Positions 55,184-63,977 of a stretch of DNA of 64,000 nt are shown piece by piece. The position numbers were made by a program, and so were the translations under genes. Every line of letters starts with the position of its first letter. Position 1 is the first letter of the stretch. Source of the stretch: Bradyrhizobium barranii subsp. barranii (lineage in GTDB: Bacteria; Pseudomonadota; Alphaproteobacteria; Rhizobiales; Xanthobacteraceae); contig NZ_CP086136.1 of assembly GCF_017565645.3 (NCBI RefSeq), positions 3,145,501 through 3,209,500 of the forward strand, in the 5' to 3' direction. The notes under the pieces were generated by a model that was not told where the DNA came from, ran no database searches, and was given only the letters and a program-made list of their open reading frames with translations.

Positions 55184-56248
55184 GTGGCGGGGATGGTGGC
55201 AGGTTCAAAGAGAGCGCGTGGAGGCCGCGGCCGCGTCAAGCTCGAGGAGGTCGCCCGCAAGGCCAATGTCTCGACCGCGACCGTCTCGCGTGCCTTCAAC
55301 GAACCCGACAAGGTCTCCGAAGAGGTCAGGCAGCGGGTCAAGGACGCGGCACGCGCGCTGAACTGGATTCCCAATGCTGCCGGACGGGCGCTGGCCTCGC
55401 GCCGGACGCATATCGCCGGCGCCATCATCCCGACCCTGGACGACGAAATCTTCGCCCACCAGATCGGCGGCATGCAGACCGTCTTCAGCGAACGCGGCTT
55501 CACGCTGTTCCTGGGCTGCTCGAACTATGATCCGGACGAGGGCCTGCGGCAGGCCGAAGCGATGCTTGCGCGCGGTGTGGAAGCAATTGCCGTGGTCGGT
55601 GAAAATCATCCCCCCGAGCTTTTTGACGCGCTCAACTCGCGCGGCATTCCCTATGTGGTGACGTACTCCTACAACAAGCTGTCACCGCATCCGTGCATCG
55701 GCTTTGATAATCGCGCCGCGTTCAGCCGCATGACGGAGCATCTGCTGTCGCTCGGCCATCGCCGGTTTGCCGCCATCTTCCAGCCCGACACCAACAACGA
55801 CCGCGTGAAGGACAGGCTTCGCGGCGTCAGCGAAGCGCTCGCGGCCGCGGGTTTGGAAATCGCGGCACAGGATCTGATGATGGGTCCCTCGACACTGGAG
55901 TTCGGCGCGGCCAGCTTTGCCGGATTGATGACGCAAGCCGTCGACGTCCGGCCGACCGCGATCGTTTGCGGCAACGACAATCTGGCGCTCGGTGCGTTGA
56001 TGGCCGCGCGGGAATGCGGCCTGGACGCGCCCGGGGATTTTTCGATCACCGGCTTCGATGATCTTGCGATTTCATCGCGCTTTTCTCCGGGGCTTACGAC
56101 GATGAAGGTCGACAATCAGGAGATCGGCGTCCTGGCGGCCAACGAGCTCCTCGCCGTGATCGCGGGCCGGCAAGCGCAGGCGCAGTCCCGCGAAGTCGTG
56201 CCCGTTCTGAAAATCCGCGACAGCGCAGGTCACGCCAGGGGCGCCTGA
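55184..56248 (+). CDS. LacI-family transcriptional regulator
   Basis: A 354-aa regulator. The N-terminal HTH (VKLEEVARKANVSTATVSRA, FNEPDKVSEEVRQRVKDA) includes a hinge helix with ALASRRT, then a periplasmic-binding-protein-like effector domain (IAGAIIPTLDDEIFAHQIGG, LSLGHRRFAAIFQPDTNNDR, PTAIVCGNDNLALGALMAAR, FSITGFDDLAISSRFSPGLT). Start choices are GTG 55184, ATG 55193 and GTG 55196. It sits directly before the solute-binding protein gene and a LacI-type operator, so it most likely controls that operon in response to a sugar. Confidence 0.92.
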   Translation: MAGMVAGSKRARGGRGRVKLEEVARKANVSTATVSRAFNEPDKVSEEVRQRVKDAARALNWIPNAAGRALASRRTHIAGAIIPTLDDEIFAHQIGGMQTVFSERGFTLFLGCSNYDPDEGLRQAEAMLARGVEAIAVVGENHPPELFDALNSRGIPYVVTYSYNKLSPHPCIGFDNRAAFSRMTEHLLSLGHRRFAAIFQPDTNNDRVKDRLRGVSEALAAAGLEIAAQDLMMGPSTLEFGAASFAGLMTQAVDVRPTAIVCGNDNLALGALMAARECGLDAPGDFSITGFDDLAISSRFSPGLTTMKVDNQEIGVLAANELLAVIAGRQAQAQSREVVPVLKIRDSAGHARGA

Positions 56249-56324
56249 TCCCGCAGAGAGCGGTCGTCTCTTCGATAGCGCGCCTGGTCCCGCCAGAAGG
56301 GCTGCTTCCCTCTCAAAGGGCCGC

Positions 56325-56353
56325 TTGACTCCTCATATGTAAGCGCTTACATG
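56325..56353 (+). promoter_or_regulatory. Promoter with a perfect LacI-type operator
   Basis: ATGTAAGCGCTTACAT (56337-56352) is a perfect 16-bp palindrome with the central CG of LacI/GalR sites. It lies between a possible -35 TTGACT (56325-56330) and -10 TACATG (56348-56353), 17 nt apart. A repressor bound here would block transcription of the solute-binding protein gene starting at 56423. Confidence 0.8.
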
Positions 56354-56422
56354 AGCGCGTTTTTAAACGCCATGAGAGCAACCGGCGGGCCCCTCGCCGG
56401 ATGAGACGGAGAGGAAACGACA

Positions 56423-57820
56423 ATGCGGAATAGCGTTTTGCGGTGGGCCAGAAACTGTTCGATGGCGGTTTCGCTGCTCTTGCCGATGATGGGAACGGCG
56501 AGCCCGGCGGCCGCCGAGGAGAAGCTCGTCGTCTGGTGGAACAAGGGCTACTACAAGGCCGAGGAAGACGCGCTGCTCGCCGTCATCAAGAAGTTCGAGG
56601 CCAAGACCGGGGTCAAGGTCGAGCTGTCGCAATATGCGACGCAGGACATGATGCCGAAGCTGGTGGCGGCGCTCGATGCCGGCAGTCCGCCCGACGTGAC
56701 CTATGCGGACACCTACCATTTCCAAGGCGCCGGCAAGTGGGCCTCCGAAGGCAAGCTGGTCGATCTCGGCTCCGTGCTCGCACCGATCAAGGGCGAGTTC
56801 TCCCCGCAGTCGCTCGAAACGGTCATGCTGTACAACGACAAGACCAAGGCGAAGGCCTACTACGCCTTCCCGCTGAAGCAGGCGACGCTGCATCTGCATT
56901 ATTGGAAGGACATGCTGGAGGAGGGAGGTCTCAAGGAGACCGACATCCCGAAGGACTGGAAGGGCTATTGGTCGTTCTGGTGTGACAAGGCGCAACCGGC
57001 CGTGCGCAAGGCGTCCGGCAAGCGCATCTACGGCGTCGGCCATCCGATGGGCGTCGACGCCACCGACAGCTTCATCTCGTTCCTGGTGTTCATGGACGCC
57101 TACAACGTCGTGCTCGTCGACGACAACGGCAAGCTCCTGGTCGACGATCCCAAGGTGAAGGCGGGTCTCGTCGCCGCCATGACGGACTATGTCGAGATCG
57201 CCGCGAAAGGCTGCACGCCGCAATCGGCGACGAGCTGGAAGGATCCCGACAACAACGTCGCCTTCCACAACAAGACGACGATCATGACGCACAACTCGAC
57301 GGTTTCGCTCCCCGGCAAATGGCTCGACGACGCCGGCAACGAGACGCTCACCGCCGAGCAGCGCGACGAAGCCAAGAAAAACTATAATGACCGCATCCGC
57401 ACCATGGTCTGGCCAAACAAGCCGGATGGTACGCCGGTCCACACCCGCGCCTCCGTGGTGGTCGGCTTGATCTTCGAGCAGGCGAAGAACAAGGACCGGG
57501 CCAAGGAGTTCGTCTCGTTCCTGCTGCGCGACGAGAATCTCCAGCCCTATGTCGAAGGTGCGCTCGGTCGCTGGTTCCCGGTCAAGACGGCCGCGCAGAA
57601 GTCCGCCTTCTGGGACGGCGACGTTCATCGCCGCGCCGTGCGCGACCAGTTCTTCGCCGGCGTCGGCGGCTACGAGATGAGCAAGAACTACAAGTTCACC
57701 ACCCTCAACAACGAGAACGTCTGGATGAAGGCCGTGAACGCCATCGTCACCAACAAGGTGCCGGTCGACAAGGCCGTCGACGACATGATCGCGCGCATCA
57801 AGGAAGTGGCCGGCAACTGA
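56423..57820 (+). CDS. ABC transporter sugar-binding protein (family 1)
   Basis: A 465-aa periplasmic protein. Signal peptide about residues 1-31 (WARNCSMAVSLLLPMMGTAS, cut near PAAAE). The mature part has EEKLVVWWNKGYYKAEEDAL, FEAKTGVKVELSQYATQDMM, AGSPPDVTYADTYHF and later TTIMTHNSTVSLPGKW, typical of carbohydrate-binding proteins of the MalE/UgpB type. GAGAGGAAA precedes the ATG. No permease or ATPase genes are in the window, so its transporter is elsewhere or it serves as a soluble sensor. Confidence 0.9.
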   Translation: MRNSVLRWARNCSMAVSLLLPMMGTASPAAAEEKLVVWWNKGYYKAEEDALLAVIKKFEAKTGVKVELSQYATQDMMPKLVAALDAGSPPDVTYADTYHFQGAGKWASEGKLVDLGSVLAPIKGEFSPQSLETVMLYNDKTKAKAYYAFPLKQATLHLHYWKDMLEEGGLKETDIPKDWKGYWSFWCDKAQPAVRKASGKRIYGVGHPMGVDATDSFISFLVFMDAYNVVLVDDNGKLLVDDPKVKAGLVAAMTDYVEIAAKGCTPQSATSWKDPDNNVAFHNKTTIMTHNSTVSLPGKWLDDAGNETLTAEQRDEAKKNYNDRIRTMVWPNKPDGTPVHTRASVVVGLIFEQAKNKDRAKEFVSFLLRDENLQPYVEGALGRWFPVKTAAQKSAFWDGDVHRRAVRDQFFAGVGGYEMSKNYKFTTLNNENVWMKAVNAIVTNKVPVDKAVDDMIARIKEVAGN

Positions 57821-57840
57821 TCGCCAGCCCGAACAGCTAC

Positions 57841-57880
57841 GCTCACGCGTTGCAAGACGCGTGAGCGGCAGGCTCCTGCC
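57841..57880 (+). other. Two adjacent hairpins between binding-protein and aldolase genes
   Basis: GCTCACGCGT-TGCAAG-ACGCGTGAGC (57841-57866) is a perfect 10-bp stem, followed by GGCAGG-CT-CCTGCC (57867-57880). There is no T-run. Such structures after a binding-protein gene often stabilise the upstream message and lower expression of the next gene. Confidence 0.65.
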
Positions 57881-57913
57881 TGTCACCGATTTCAACGTCT
57901 TGGGAGCCGATTT

Positions 57914-58846
57914 GTGACCGCAACCATCAAGGGCATCATTCCGGTGATGCTGACGCCGTTCACCGAAGCCGACGCGATCGACTATGCGGGCCTCGAAAAC
58001 CTCATCGAATGGTACATCGCCAATGGCGCGGATGCGCTGTTCGCCGTGGCCCAGTCGAGCGAGATGCAGTTTTTGAGCCTCGAGGAGCGCGTCGCACTGG
58101 CGCGCTTCGTCGTGCGGCAGGCGGCGGGCCGGGTGCCTGTCATCGCGTCAGGCCACGTCAGTGAATCCCGCGACGATCAAGTGACCGAGCTGACCTCCAT
58201 CGCCGCGACCGGCGTGGACGGACTGGTGCTGGTGACGAACCGGTTCGATCCGAAGCGGCAGGGCGGCACGGTCTTCATGGATAATCTGCGCCATCTGCTC
58301 GATGCGCTGCCCGCCGATCTTCCGCTCGGCCTCTACGAATGTCCCGCGCCGTTCCGGCGGCTCATGTCCGACGACGAGCTGGCGTTCTGCGCCGAGAGCG
58401 GGCGCTTCGCGATCCTCAAGGACGTGTCCTGCGACCTCGAGACCGTGAAGCGTCGCGTGGCGCTGACGAAAAACTCCTCGCTCGCCATCGTCAATGCCAA
58501 TGCGGCGATCGCCTTCGACGCCATCAGAAGCGGATCCGCCGGCTTCACCGGCGTGTTCACGAACTTCCATCCCGATCTCTACAAATGGCTGTTGACCGAC
58601 AGCGCGCGGCATCCGGCGCTGGCGGACGATCTCTCGGTCTATCTCGCGCTCGCGGCGATGGCCGAGCCGATGGGATATCCCAAGCTGGCCAAGCTGTACC
58701 ATCAGAGGCTCGGCACGTTCGCCTGCGCCCGCAGCCGGACCATCGATTTCGACATCCGTGAGCGCTTCTGGGCGCTCGATGCACTGCTCGACAAGATCAT
58801 GCAGGGGCAGGCGAGCTTCCGCGCAAGGATCGCGGCCACGCGCTGA
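57914..58846 (+). CDS. DHDPS / N-acetylneuraminate lyase family aldolase
   Basis: A 310-aa TIM-barrel class I aldolase. The Schiff-base Lys is near K169 in FAILKDVSCD and the catalytic Tyr near Y141 in LGLYECPAPF. PVMLTPFTEADAIDYAGLEN and NLIEWYIANGADALFAVAQS are typical. The usual GTTGE box is replaced by VAQSSEM, which argues against lysine biosynthesis and for cleavage of a keto-sugar acid. The start is GTG 57914, with CTTGGGAG upstream. Likely co-transcribed with the solute-binding protein and convergent with the dehydrogenase-sialidase-symporter operon. Confidence 0.88.
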   Translation: MTATIKGIIPVMLTPFTEADAIDYAGLENLIEWYIANGADALFAVAQSSEMQFLSLEERVALARFVVRQAAGRVPVIASGHVSESRDDQVTELTSIAATGVDGLVLVTNRFDPKRQGGTVFMDNLRHLLDALPADLPLGLYECPAPFRRLMSDDELAFCAESGRFAILKDVSCDLETVKRRVALTKNSSLAIVNANAAIAFDAIRSGSAGFTGVFTNFHPDLYKWLLTDSARHPALADDLSVYLALAAMAEPMGYPKLAKLYHQRLGTFACARSRTIDFDIRERFWALDALLDKIMQGQASFRARIAATR

Positions 58847-58942
58847 TCGCCGTAATTGCCAATCTCGATGATGTGAGGGCAACCGCCGCGCGAGGGCTGT
58901 CCCTCGAGCAATCGCGGGCCGACCGCGATTGCGGCGGTGCGC

Positions 58943-59623
58943 CTAGAGCGAGCTGCCGCCGCAGACGACGAGCTGCTGCCCGGTGATGGCGGCTGCTTCC
59001 GTCGAGAGCAGGAAGGCCACGGCGGCTGCGACTTCCTCCGGGCGGATGAAGCGGCCGATCGGCGGCAGCTTTGGCGTGACATTGGCGCGCGAGGGATCCT
59101 TCAGCATCGGCGTCTCGGTTGCGGCGGGGGCAACGACGTTGACGGTGATGCCGCGAGGTGCGAGCTCGAGCGCCCAAGACCGCGCCAGCGCGACCAGCGC
59201 CGCCTTGGTCGCGGCATATTGCCCGCGGCCCGCGGCGCCCGATGCGGTGCGGCTGCCTATGAAGACGATGCGTCCGCCGTTCGGCAGGCGCGGCGCCAGC
59301 GCATTGGCGAGGCGCCCGGCGACGTCGACATGCAGCCGCCACATCGCCGCGCCGTCGTCATGGTCGAGCGATCCGAGCGCACCGACCTTGAGCAGGCCCG
59401 CGGCATGAACCAGCGCGGTCGGCGTGAAGCCTGCCAAGGCGTCGGCAATGCTGTCGACATCATCCAGGTCGAGCGACAAATGATCGAACGCCGGATGGTC
59501 GAACGTCGCAAGGCGGCGGCTGATCCCGGTGACGCGCCAGCCGTCGCGCAGCAGCTGCTCGACGATCGCCGCACCAATCCCCGAGCTTGCGCCCGTCACC
59601 AGCGCGTGAGGCCTCTGGTCCAT
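58943..59623 (-). CDS. Short-chain dehydrogenase/reductase
   Basis: A 226-aa SDR. Cofactor motif TGASSGIG (residues 10-17), catalytic Tyr136 and Lys140 in GRGQYAATKAAL with Ser in IGSRTASG, and a C-terminal PEEVAAAVAFLLSTEAAAIT and VCGGSSL. RR near residues 36-37 after the second strand suggests NADP. It follows the sialidase-like gene by 4 nt and is last in that operon. It would oxidise or reduce a sugar-derived intermediate. Confidence 0.9.
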   Translation of the reverse strand: MDQRPHALVTGASSGIGAAIVEQLLRDGWRVTGISRRLATFDHPAFDHLSLDLDDVDSIADALAGFTPTALVHAAGLLKVGALGSLDHDDGAAMWRLHVDVAGRLANALAPRLPNGGRIVFIGSRTASGAAGRGQYAATKAALVALARSWALELAPRGITVNVVAPAATETPMLKDPSRANVTPKLPPIGRFIRPEEVAAAVAFLLSTEAAAITGQQLVVCGGSSL

Positions 59624-59627
59624 GACC

Positions 59628-60842
59628 TCAGCCCCGCGTGGCGCGCTTCACCCATGGCTCGGTCACGCGCACATATTTGATCGCGCGGCGATGGAAGGTG
59701 AAGGCCATGTGGATCGCCCCGTCGGCGGTCTCCTTGACCGAAGGATAGGACAGTTCGCGATTGGTCTGATCGCGTGAATTGTTGGTCATGCAAAAGCCGC
59801 CACCGGTCTCGACGTTGCGTTTGCTCCACGTCCGCCCGCCGTCGGCGGAGACGGCCAGCGTCATCGGCGCCCGCGGCGCGCCCCAGAACGCGGTGCGTTC
59901 GTCCGTCGTCTTGCCGTCGCCGGCGAGCACGGGCGGCAAATCGTCCTCGATCTCGTCATAGAGCGAGAGGCGGCGCCCGGTCGCATCCCTGGCGCTGGAG
60001 TCGTTGAAGACCAGCGCGAGATGACCGTTGCCAAGCCGCGTGACCTGGATCGAGGAGTTGTTGTTGGGCAGCACGGTCTGGACCGGCGCCGACCAGGTGC
60101 GGCCGTGATCGGTGGACCGGCTCTGATAGATGTTGTCCGCCCAGCGGCTGCGGTAAAGGGCAATCAGCGAGCCGTCGTCGAGGCGCGCGATGCACATATG
60201 CACGCAGCCGCGGCTGCCGGGGACGTCGACGTCGCGCCAGGTCGCGCCGGAATCGGACGAGATCTTCACCGCGCTGGTGTCCTCGTCGCCGTTCCATTTC
60301 TGTCCCGGCGTGCTGTGGCAATAGAACATGGGCAGCAGCCAGTCGCCATTGTCGAGCACGACGATCGGCTGCCGGATGAAGGTGCCGCGGCCGCGCTGCT
60401 CGGGAAACAGCGTCTCGATCGGGCCCCAGCTCCTGCCGTTGTCGCGGGAGAGGCGGCGGCGGATCAGCGCGGTGTCCTGGTTTCCGGCCAGCTGCGCCGT
60501 CCACATCAGCCACAGCGTGCCGTCAGGTGCGGGAAACAGTACCGGGTTCTGCTCCGAACGTCCCTTGTCGTCGGACAGCTTTTCGGCGGGAGACCATTGC
60601 GTCGCGCCGCGGGGCAGGCGCGAAAAATAGACCGAGATGTCCGACATGCCCTCCTGCGTGCCGCCGAACCAGACGCAAGCCAGATCGCCGTTCGCGAGCG
60701 GCATCAGATTGGCGGCGTGGTTCTGCACGCAAGGCGAGGGAATGAAAGCGTCGGACCGGTCGGGATCGCCGGCGGCCGGGCGAACGACGCCATCGGCGGC
60801 GATCCCGATGTCGGTGGTCACGATCCCGGTAGCGATGATCAT
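59628..60842 (-). CDS. Sialidase-like BNR-repeat protein
   Basis: A 404-aa six-bladed beta-propeller with four Asp boxes (SRDNGRSW, SSDSGATW, STDHGRTW, SADGGRTW), RQPIVVLDNGDWLLPMFY and QNPVLFPAPDGTLWLMW. It belongs to the exo-sialidase superfamily. No signal peptide is evident, so it is probably cytoplasmic, acting on imported oligosaccharides or another acidic sugar. Its ATG overlaps the symporter stop (ATGA). True sialidase activity is not assured; members of this group from soil bacteria may cleave other linkages. Confidence 0.82.
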   Translation of the reverse strand: MIIATGIVTTDIGIAADGVVRPAAGDPDRSDAFIPSPCVQNHAANLMPLANGDLACVWFGGTQEGMSDISVYFSRLPRGATQWSPAEKLSDDKGRSEQNPVLFPAPDGTLWLMWTAQLAGNQDTALIRRRLSRDNGRSWGPIETLFPEQRGRGTFIRQPIVVLDNGDWLLPMFYCHSTPGQKWNGDEDTSAVKISSDSGATWRDVDVPGSRGCVHMCIARLDDGSLIALYRSRWADNIYQSRSTDHGRTWSAPVQTVLPNNNSSIQVTRLGNGHLALVFNDSSARDATGRRLSLYDEIEDDLPPVLAGDGKTTDERTAFWGAPRAPMTLAVSADGGRTWSKRNVETGGGFCMTNNSRDQTNRELSYPSVKETADGAIHMAFTFHRRAIKYVRVTEPWVKRATRG

Positions 60843-62266
60843 GTCGAAGTCCTTTCCATCAATGCATTTGGCTGCGGCGTCGTGGCGGCGGCCGGAGCGC
60901 GGCCCATCACCAGGCGCTCGACCGCCATCACCACCAGCGGCGTCGCGGCCGCGACATACATGTTGTCGATGCCGAAGGGGTTTCCGAGCATGTACCAGGC
61001 CGTCGTCGAGATCGCCGCGCCGATCAGGCCCGCGGTGGCGCCGCGGTTGCTGGCAAACAGCGGCAAATAGAACCCCATCATCGCGATGATGGTGATCGAC
61101 AGGCGCAGCGCGCGCGTGAAGAACGACAGCTTGAGGATTTCAGGAATGAAGAAGACGAAGACCAGCGGTGCAATGCCGATCGCCACCGAGAACAGGCGGG
61201 TCATCTTCAGCTCCCGCTCCGGCGTTGGCTTCCAGTAGGGGACGTAGAAGTCGCGGACCACCAGCGAGTCGATCGCGAGCGCCACCGTGCAGACGCTGAC
61301 GAAGATCGAGGCGACGAGCGAGGTCGTCACGAAAGCCGAGGCCAGCGGCGGCATCTTCTCCAAAAACACCGGCAGCGCGTAGAGGCTGTTCATGTCGGGA
61401 TAGAGGAATTTCGCGGCGACGCCGATCAAGGCGAGCAGGAATCCGAGCGGCAGGCAGAACGCCGCCGCATAGAAGGTGGCCCTGCGCGCGTCATCGGCGC
61501 TCGGCGTCGATGAGATCGCCTGCACGATGAACTGGGTCGAGAAGATCGCGCCGACGGTGCCAAAGGTCCAGGCGAAGATGGTCGCAAAGCCGATCTTGCC
61601 GTCCCAGCTGAAGTAATAGGCGGGCAGCTTGGCCTGGATCGGCGCGATGCCGCCGGTCAGCGACATCGCAACCGAGAATATGATGACGATACCGACGACC
61701 TTGATGGCGCTGTGCAGGATCGTCACCCAGGCGACGCCCTTCAGCCCGCCGAACACGTAGTAGAAGGTGCTGACCACGGCGATGATGCACATCGCAACGG
61801 GCATGCTGACATGCAGTGCGGTGGCGATTGCGGCCGCGCCGCTCACATAGTTGCCGACGTTCACGAGCAGCAGCGCGTAGATCATGATCACCGACACCGT
61901 GAGCATGGTGGACTTGCCGTATTTCTGCGCGATCGCCGCCGAGATGGTGTATTCGCCGGAACTGTAGAGCTTCTTCACCATCAGGAACCCGAACAGCAGG
62001 AAGCCGATCGAGGCGCCGAGCACGGCCCACCCCGCCGCTATGCCCGACTGAAACGCTTCCTGCGCCGTGCCGACGGCCGATTTGGCGCCGACGAATTCAG
62101 ACATCATCAGCACGCCGACGACCACCGCCGGCATCGCGCGTGCGCCCGTCATGAACTGATCGCTGGTCCTGCTGCGCAGCCTGAACGTGAGCCAGGACGT
62201 GAAGGCGATGTAGGCGACGATCATCGCGACGATGAGCGTGCTGTCGCCATTGAGGATGGCTTGCAT
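60839..62266 (-). CDS. Sodium:solute symporter (SSS family)
   Basis: A 475-aa membrane protein with about 13 membrane helices. SDQFMTGARAMPAVVVGVLM, SEFVGAKSAVGTAQEAFQSG, SSGEYTISAAIAQKYGKSTM and YYVFGGLKGVAWVTILHSAI are typical of the family that takes up sugars, sialic acids or carboxylates with sodium. I chose ATG 62266 (MQAILNGD) with AGAGGAAA upstream. It is first in the operon with the sialidase-like and SDR genes, so it probably imports their substrate. Confidence 0.9.
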   Translation of the reverse strand: MQAILNGDSTLIVAMIVAYIAFTSWLTFRLRSRTSDQFMTGARAMPAVVVGVLMMSEFVGAKSAVGTAQEAFQSGIAAGWAVLGASIGFLLFGFLMVKKLYSSGEYTISAAIAQKYGKSTMLTVSVIMIYALLLVNVGNYVSGAAAIATALHVSMPVAMCIIAVVSTFYYVFGGLKGVAWVTILHSAIKVVGIVIIFSVAMSLTGGIAPIQAKLPAYYFSWDGKIGFATIFAWTFGTVGAIFSTQFIVQAISSTPSADDARRATFYAAAFCLPLGFLLALIGVAAKFLYPDMNSLYALPVFLEKMPPLASAFVTTSLVASIFVSVCTVALAIDSLVVRDFYVPYWKPTPERELKMTRLFSVAIGIAPLVFVFFIPEILKLSFFTRALRLSITIIAMMGFYLPLFASNRGATAGLIGAAISTTAWYMLGNPFGIDNMYVAAATPLVVMAVERLVMGRAPAAATTPQPNALMERTST

Positions 62267-62328
62267 CGATGACGTTTCCTCTGGTGGCGCGGATGCGGTG
62301 TTGTGAGCCCGCTTGGTCCCGCTGCAGT

Positions 62329-62347
62329 TTGTTCGGAATGCGAACAA
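62329..62347. promoter_or_regulatory. Palindromic operator candidate before the symporter operon
   Basis: TTGTTCG-GAATG-CGAACAA, perfect 7-bp arms, 63 bp before the symporter start. GTTCG-N5-CGAAC resembles IclR-type sites, but no IclR gene is in the window. It differs from the LacI operator at 56337, so the two convergent operons may answer to different regulators. Confidence 0.55.
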
Positions 62348-62559
62348 TTGTTCTTTAATTTCATTATTCCTGCCCGCACGTCCCGCGTCAAGCGCGCGCA
62401 GCGGTGCGGTGCTGCAACGCACCCGGTCGGGCAGTCATCGCCGCTGCATGTTCAAAGGGTTGCAGGCCAAAGAAAAAGTGTCGGTGGGACAGTGCGGCGG
62501 GACGGTCGGCGCACGGCCGACGTCATGCGCAGGGAATCCGAGGTCCTGCCGTTCCGGGG

Positions 62560-63708
62560 TCAGTTCGACTTCAGCGCCACCTTGGCGACCTCGGCCATCC
62601 AGCTCGAGGCGACCGGCAAAATCGCGTCGTTGAAATCGTAGCGCGGGCCGTGCAGCTCGGCGCCGTCGCGCAATTCACCGTTGCCGATCCAGGCGAAGGC
62701 GCCGGGGCACTGCTTGAGGAAGAAGGCGAAATCCTCGCCGGCCATGCTCGGCGCGAGATCGCGTCGCACCTCGGTCTGCACCCTCTCCGCGGCAAGGCGC
62801 GCCAGGCCCGCCTCGGCAGGCGTGTTGACCACCACGCCGACGCCCATGACGATTTCGGGCGTGACCTTGACGCCGAAGGTCGTTGCAATGCCTGCGCAGA
62901 CCTCTCCGATCCGCGCCAGGATGACGTCCTTCACCGCGTCGCGATGATACCGCAGCGTGCCGCCGATGGTGACGCGTCCTGCGATCTGGTTGCGCGCCGT
63001 GCCGCCTTCGAGCGTGCACAGCGAGAGCACGGCGGTGTCGAGCGGATCGATGCTGCGCGACACGACCGATTGCAGCGCCACGATCAGGTGTCCCGCCGCC
63101 ATGACGGGATCGCGGGTCAGATGCGGCATGCCGGCATGTCCGGCATGGCCGTCGATGGTGATGCTGACGCGTCCGCCGGAGGCCATCACGACGCCGTCGT
63201 GGACCGCAATGGTGCCGGCTGCGAGCCCGGGCCAGTTGTGGAAGCCGAACACCCGCGTCATCGGAAAGCGGTCGAACAGGCCGGCGCCGACCATCGCGCG
63301 CGCGCCGCCAAGTCCTTCCTCGGCCGGCTGGAAGATGAAGTCGACGGTGCCGCTCCAGCCGGTGTCGGCCACCAGCAGCGCGGCCGCGCCGAGCAGCGAG
63401 GCGGTGTGCCCGTCATGACCGCAGGCATGCATCACGCCTGATGTCGTCGAGGCGTAGGGCAGGCCGGTGTCCTCGGTGATCGGCAGCGCATCCATGTCGG
63501 CGCGCAGGCCGACGCGGCCCTGCGCCGCCCCTCGCGTCAGCGTCGCAACGACGCCGTGGCCGCCGATGCCCGCTTCGAAGGGAATGCCGAGCTCGGTGAG
63601 CTTCTCCTGCACGAAGGCCGAGGTGGCCTTCTCGTGGAGGCCCAGTTCCGGGTGCGCATGCAGATGCCGGCGCCACTGGGTCAGTTTCTGGTGCAGCTCG
63701 GGGGGCAA
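62560..63708 (-). CDS. M20-family amidohydrolase
   Basis: A 382-aa metal-dependent aminoacylase/carboxypeptidase-like enzyme. WRRHLHAHPELGLHEKATSA, the metal ligands in GLRADMDALPI and MHACGHDGHTASLLGAA, catalytic EE in FIFQPAEEGLGG, and the His in SMAGEDFAFFLKQCPGAFAW. A dimerisation lid domain sits between (SGGRVSITIDGHAGHAGMPH). It hydrolyses N-acyl amino acids or similar amides. If the neighbouring operon handles N-acetylated sugars it could deacylate a product, but nothing proves the link. It is 293 bp from the symporter, so probably its own transcript. Confidence 0.9.
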   Translation of the reverse strand: MPPELHQKLTQWRRHLHAHPELGLHEKATSAFVQEKLTELGIPFEAGIGGHGVVATLTRGAAQGRVGLRADMDALPITEDTGLPYASTTSGVMHACGHDGHTASLLGAAALLVADTGWSGTVDFIFQPAEEGLGGARAMVGAGLFDRFPMTRVFGFHNWPGLAAGTIAVHDGVVMASGGRVSITIDGHAGHAGMPHLTRDPVMAAGHLIVALQSVVSRSIDPLDTAVLSLCTLEGGTARNQIAGRVTIGGTLRYHRDAVKDVILARIGEVCAGIATTFGVKVTPEIVMGVGVVVNTPAEAGLARLAAERVQTEVRRDLAPSMAGEDFAFFLKQCPGAFAWIGNGELRDGAELHGPRYDFNDAILPVASSWMAEVAKVALKSN

Positions 63709-63810
63709 AGCGGGGATCTTTCGTAAGGAGGGCCGGCTAATGCCAGCATAGCCGAATATTGAGCCGACCCGTCAAGCGCCTGCGAGTGTCTCGCGTGCAG
63801 CAACATCGTC

Positions 63811-63977
63811 ATGGCCGGGCATAGCCGTCCGAAGGACGGCGTCGCTTCCGCTCGCCATAGCCGTCCGAAGGACGGCGTCGCTTCCGCTCGCCATAGCCGT
63901 CCGAAGGACGGCGTCGCTTCCGCTCGCCATAGCCGTCCGAAGGACGGCGTCGCTTCCGCTCGCCTATGACCCGGCCA
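63811..63977. repeat. Nested palindromic repeat with a four-fold 36-bp tandem core
   Basis: Four identical 36-bp units begin at 63820, 63856, 63892 and 63928. Each holds the palindrome GCCGTCC-GAA-GGACGGC followed by GTCGCTTCCGCTCGC. The array is enclosed by outer arms ATGGCCGGG (63811-63819) and CCCGGCCAT (about 63968-63976). The outer part resembles REP-like palindromes common in Bradyrhizobium. There are no spacers, so it is not CRISPR. Confidence 0.9.

Noticed and set aside
63820..63963. CRISPR array (regular 36-bp period)
   Set aside because: The units are directly adjacent and identical with no unique spacers, and there are no cas genes.
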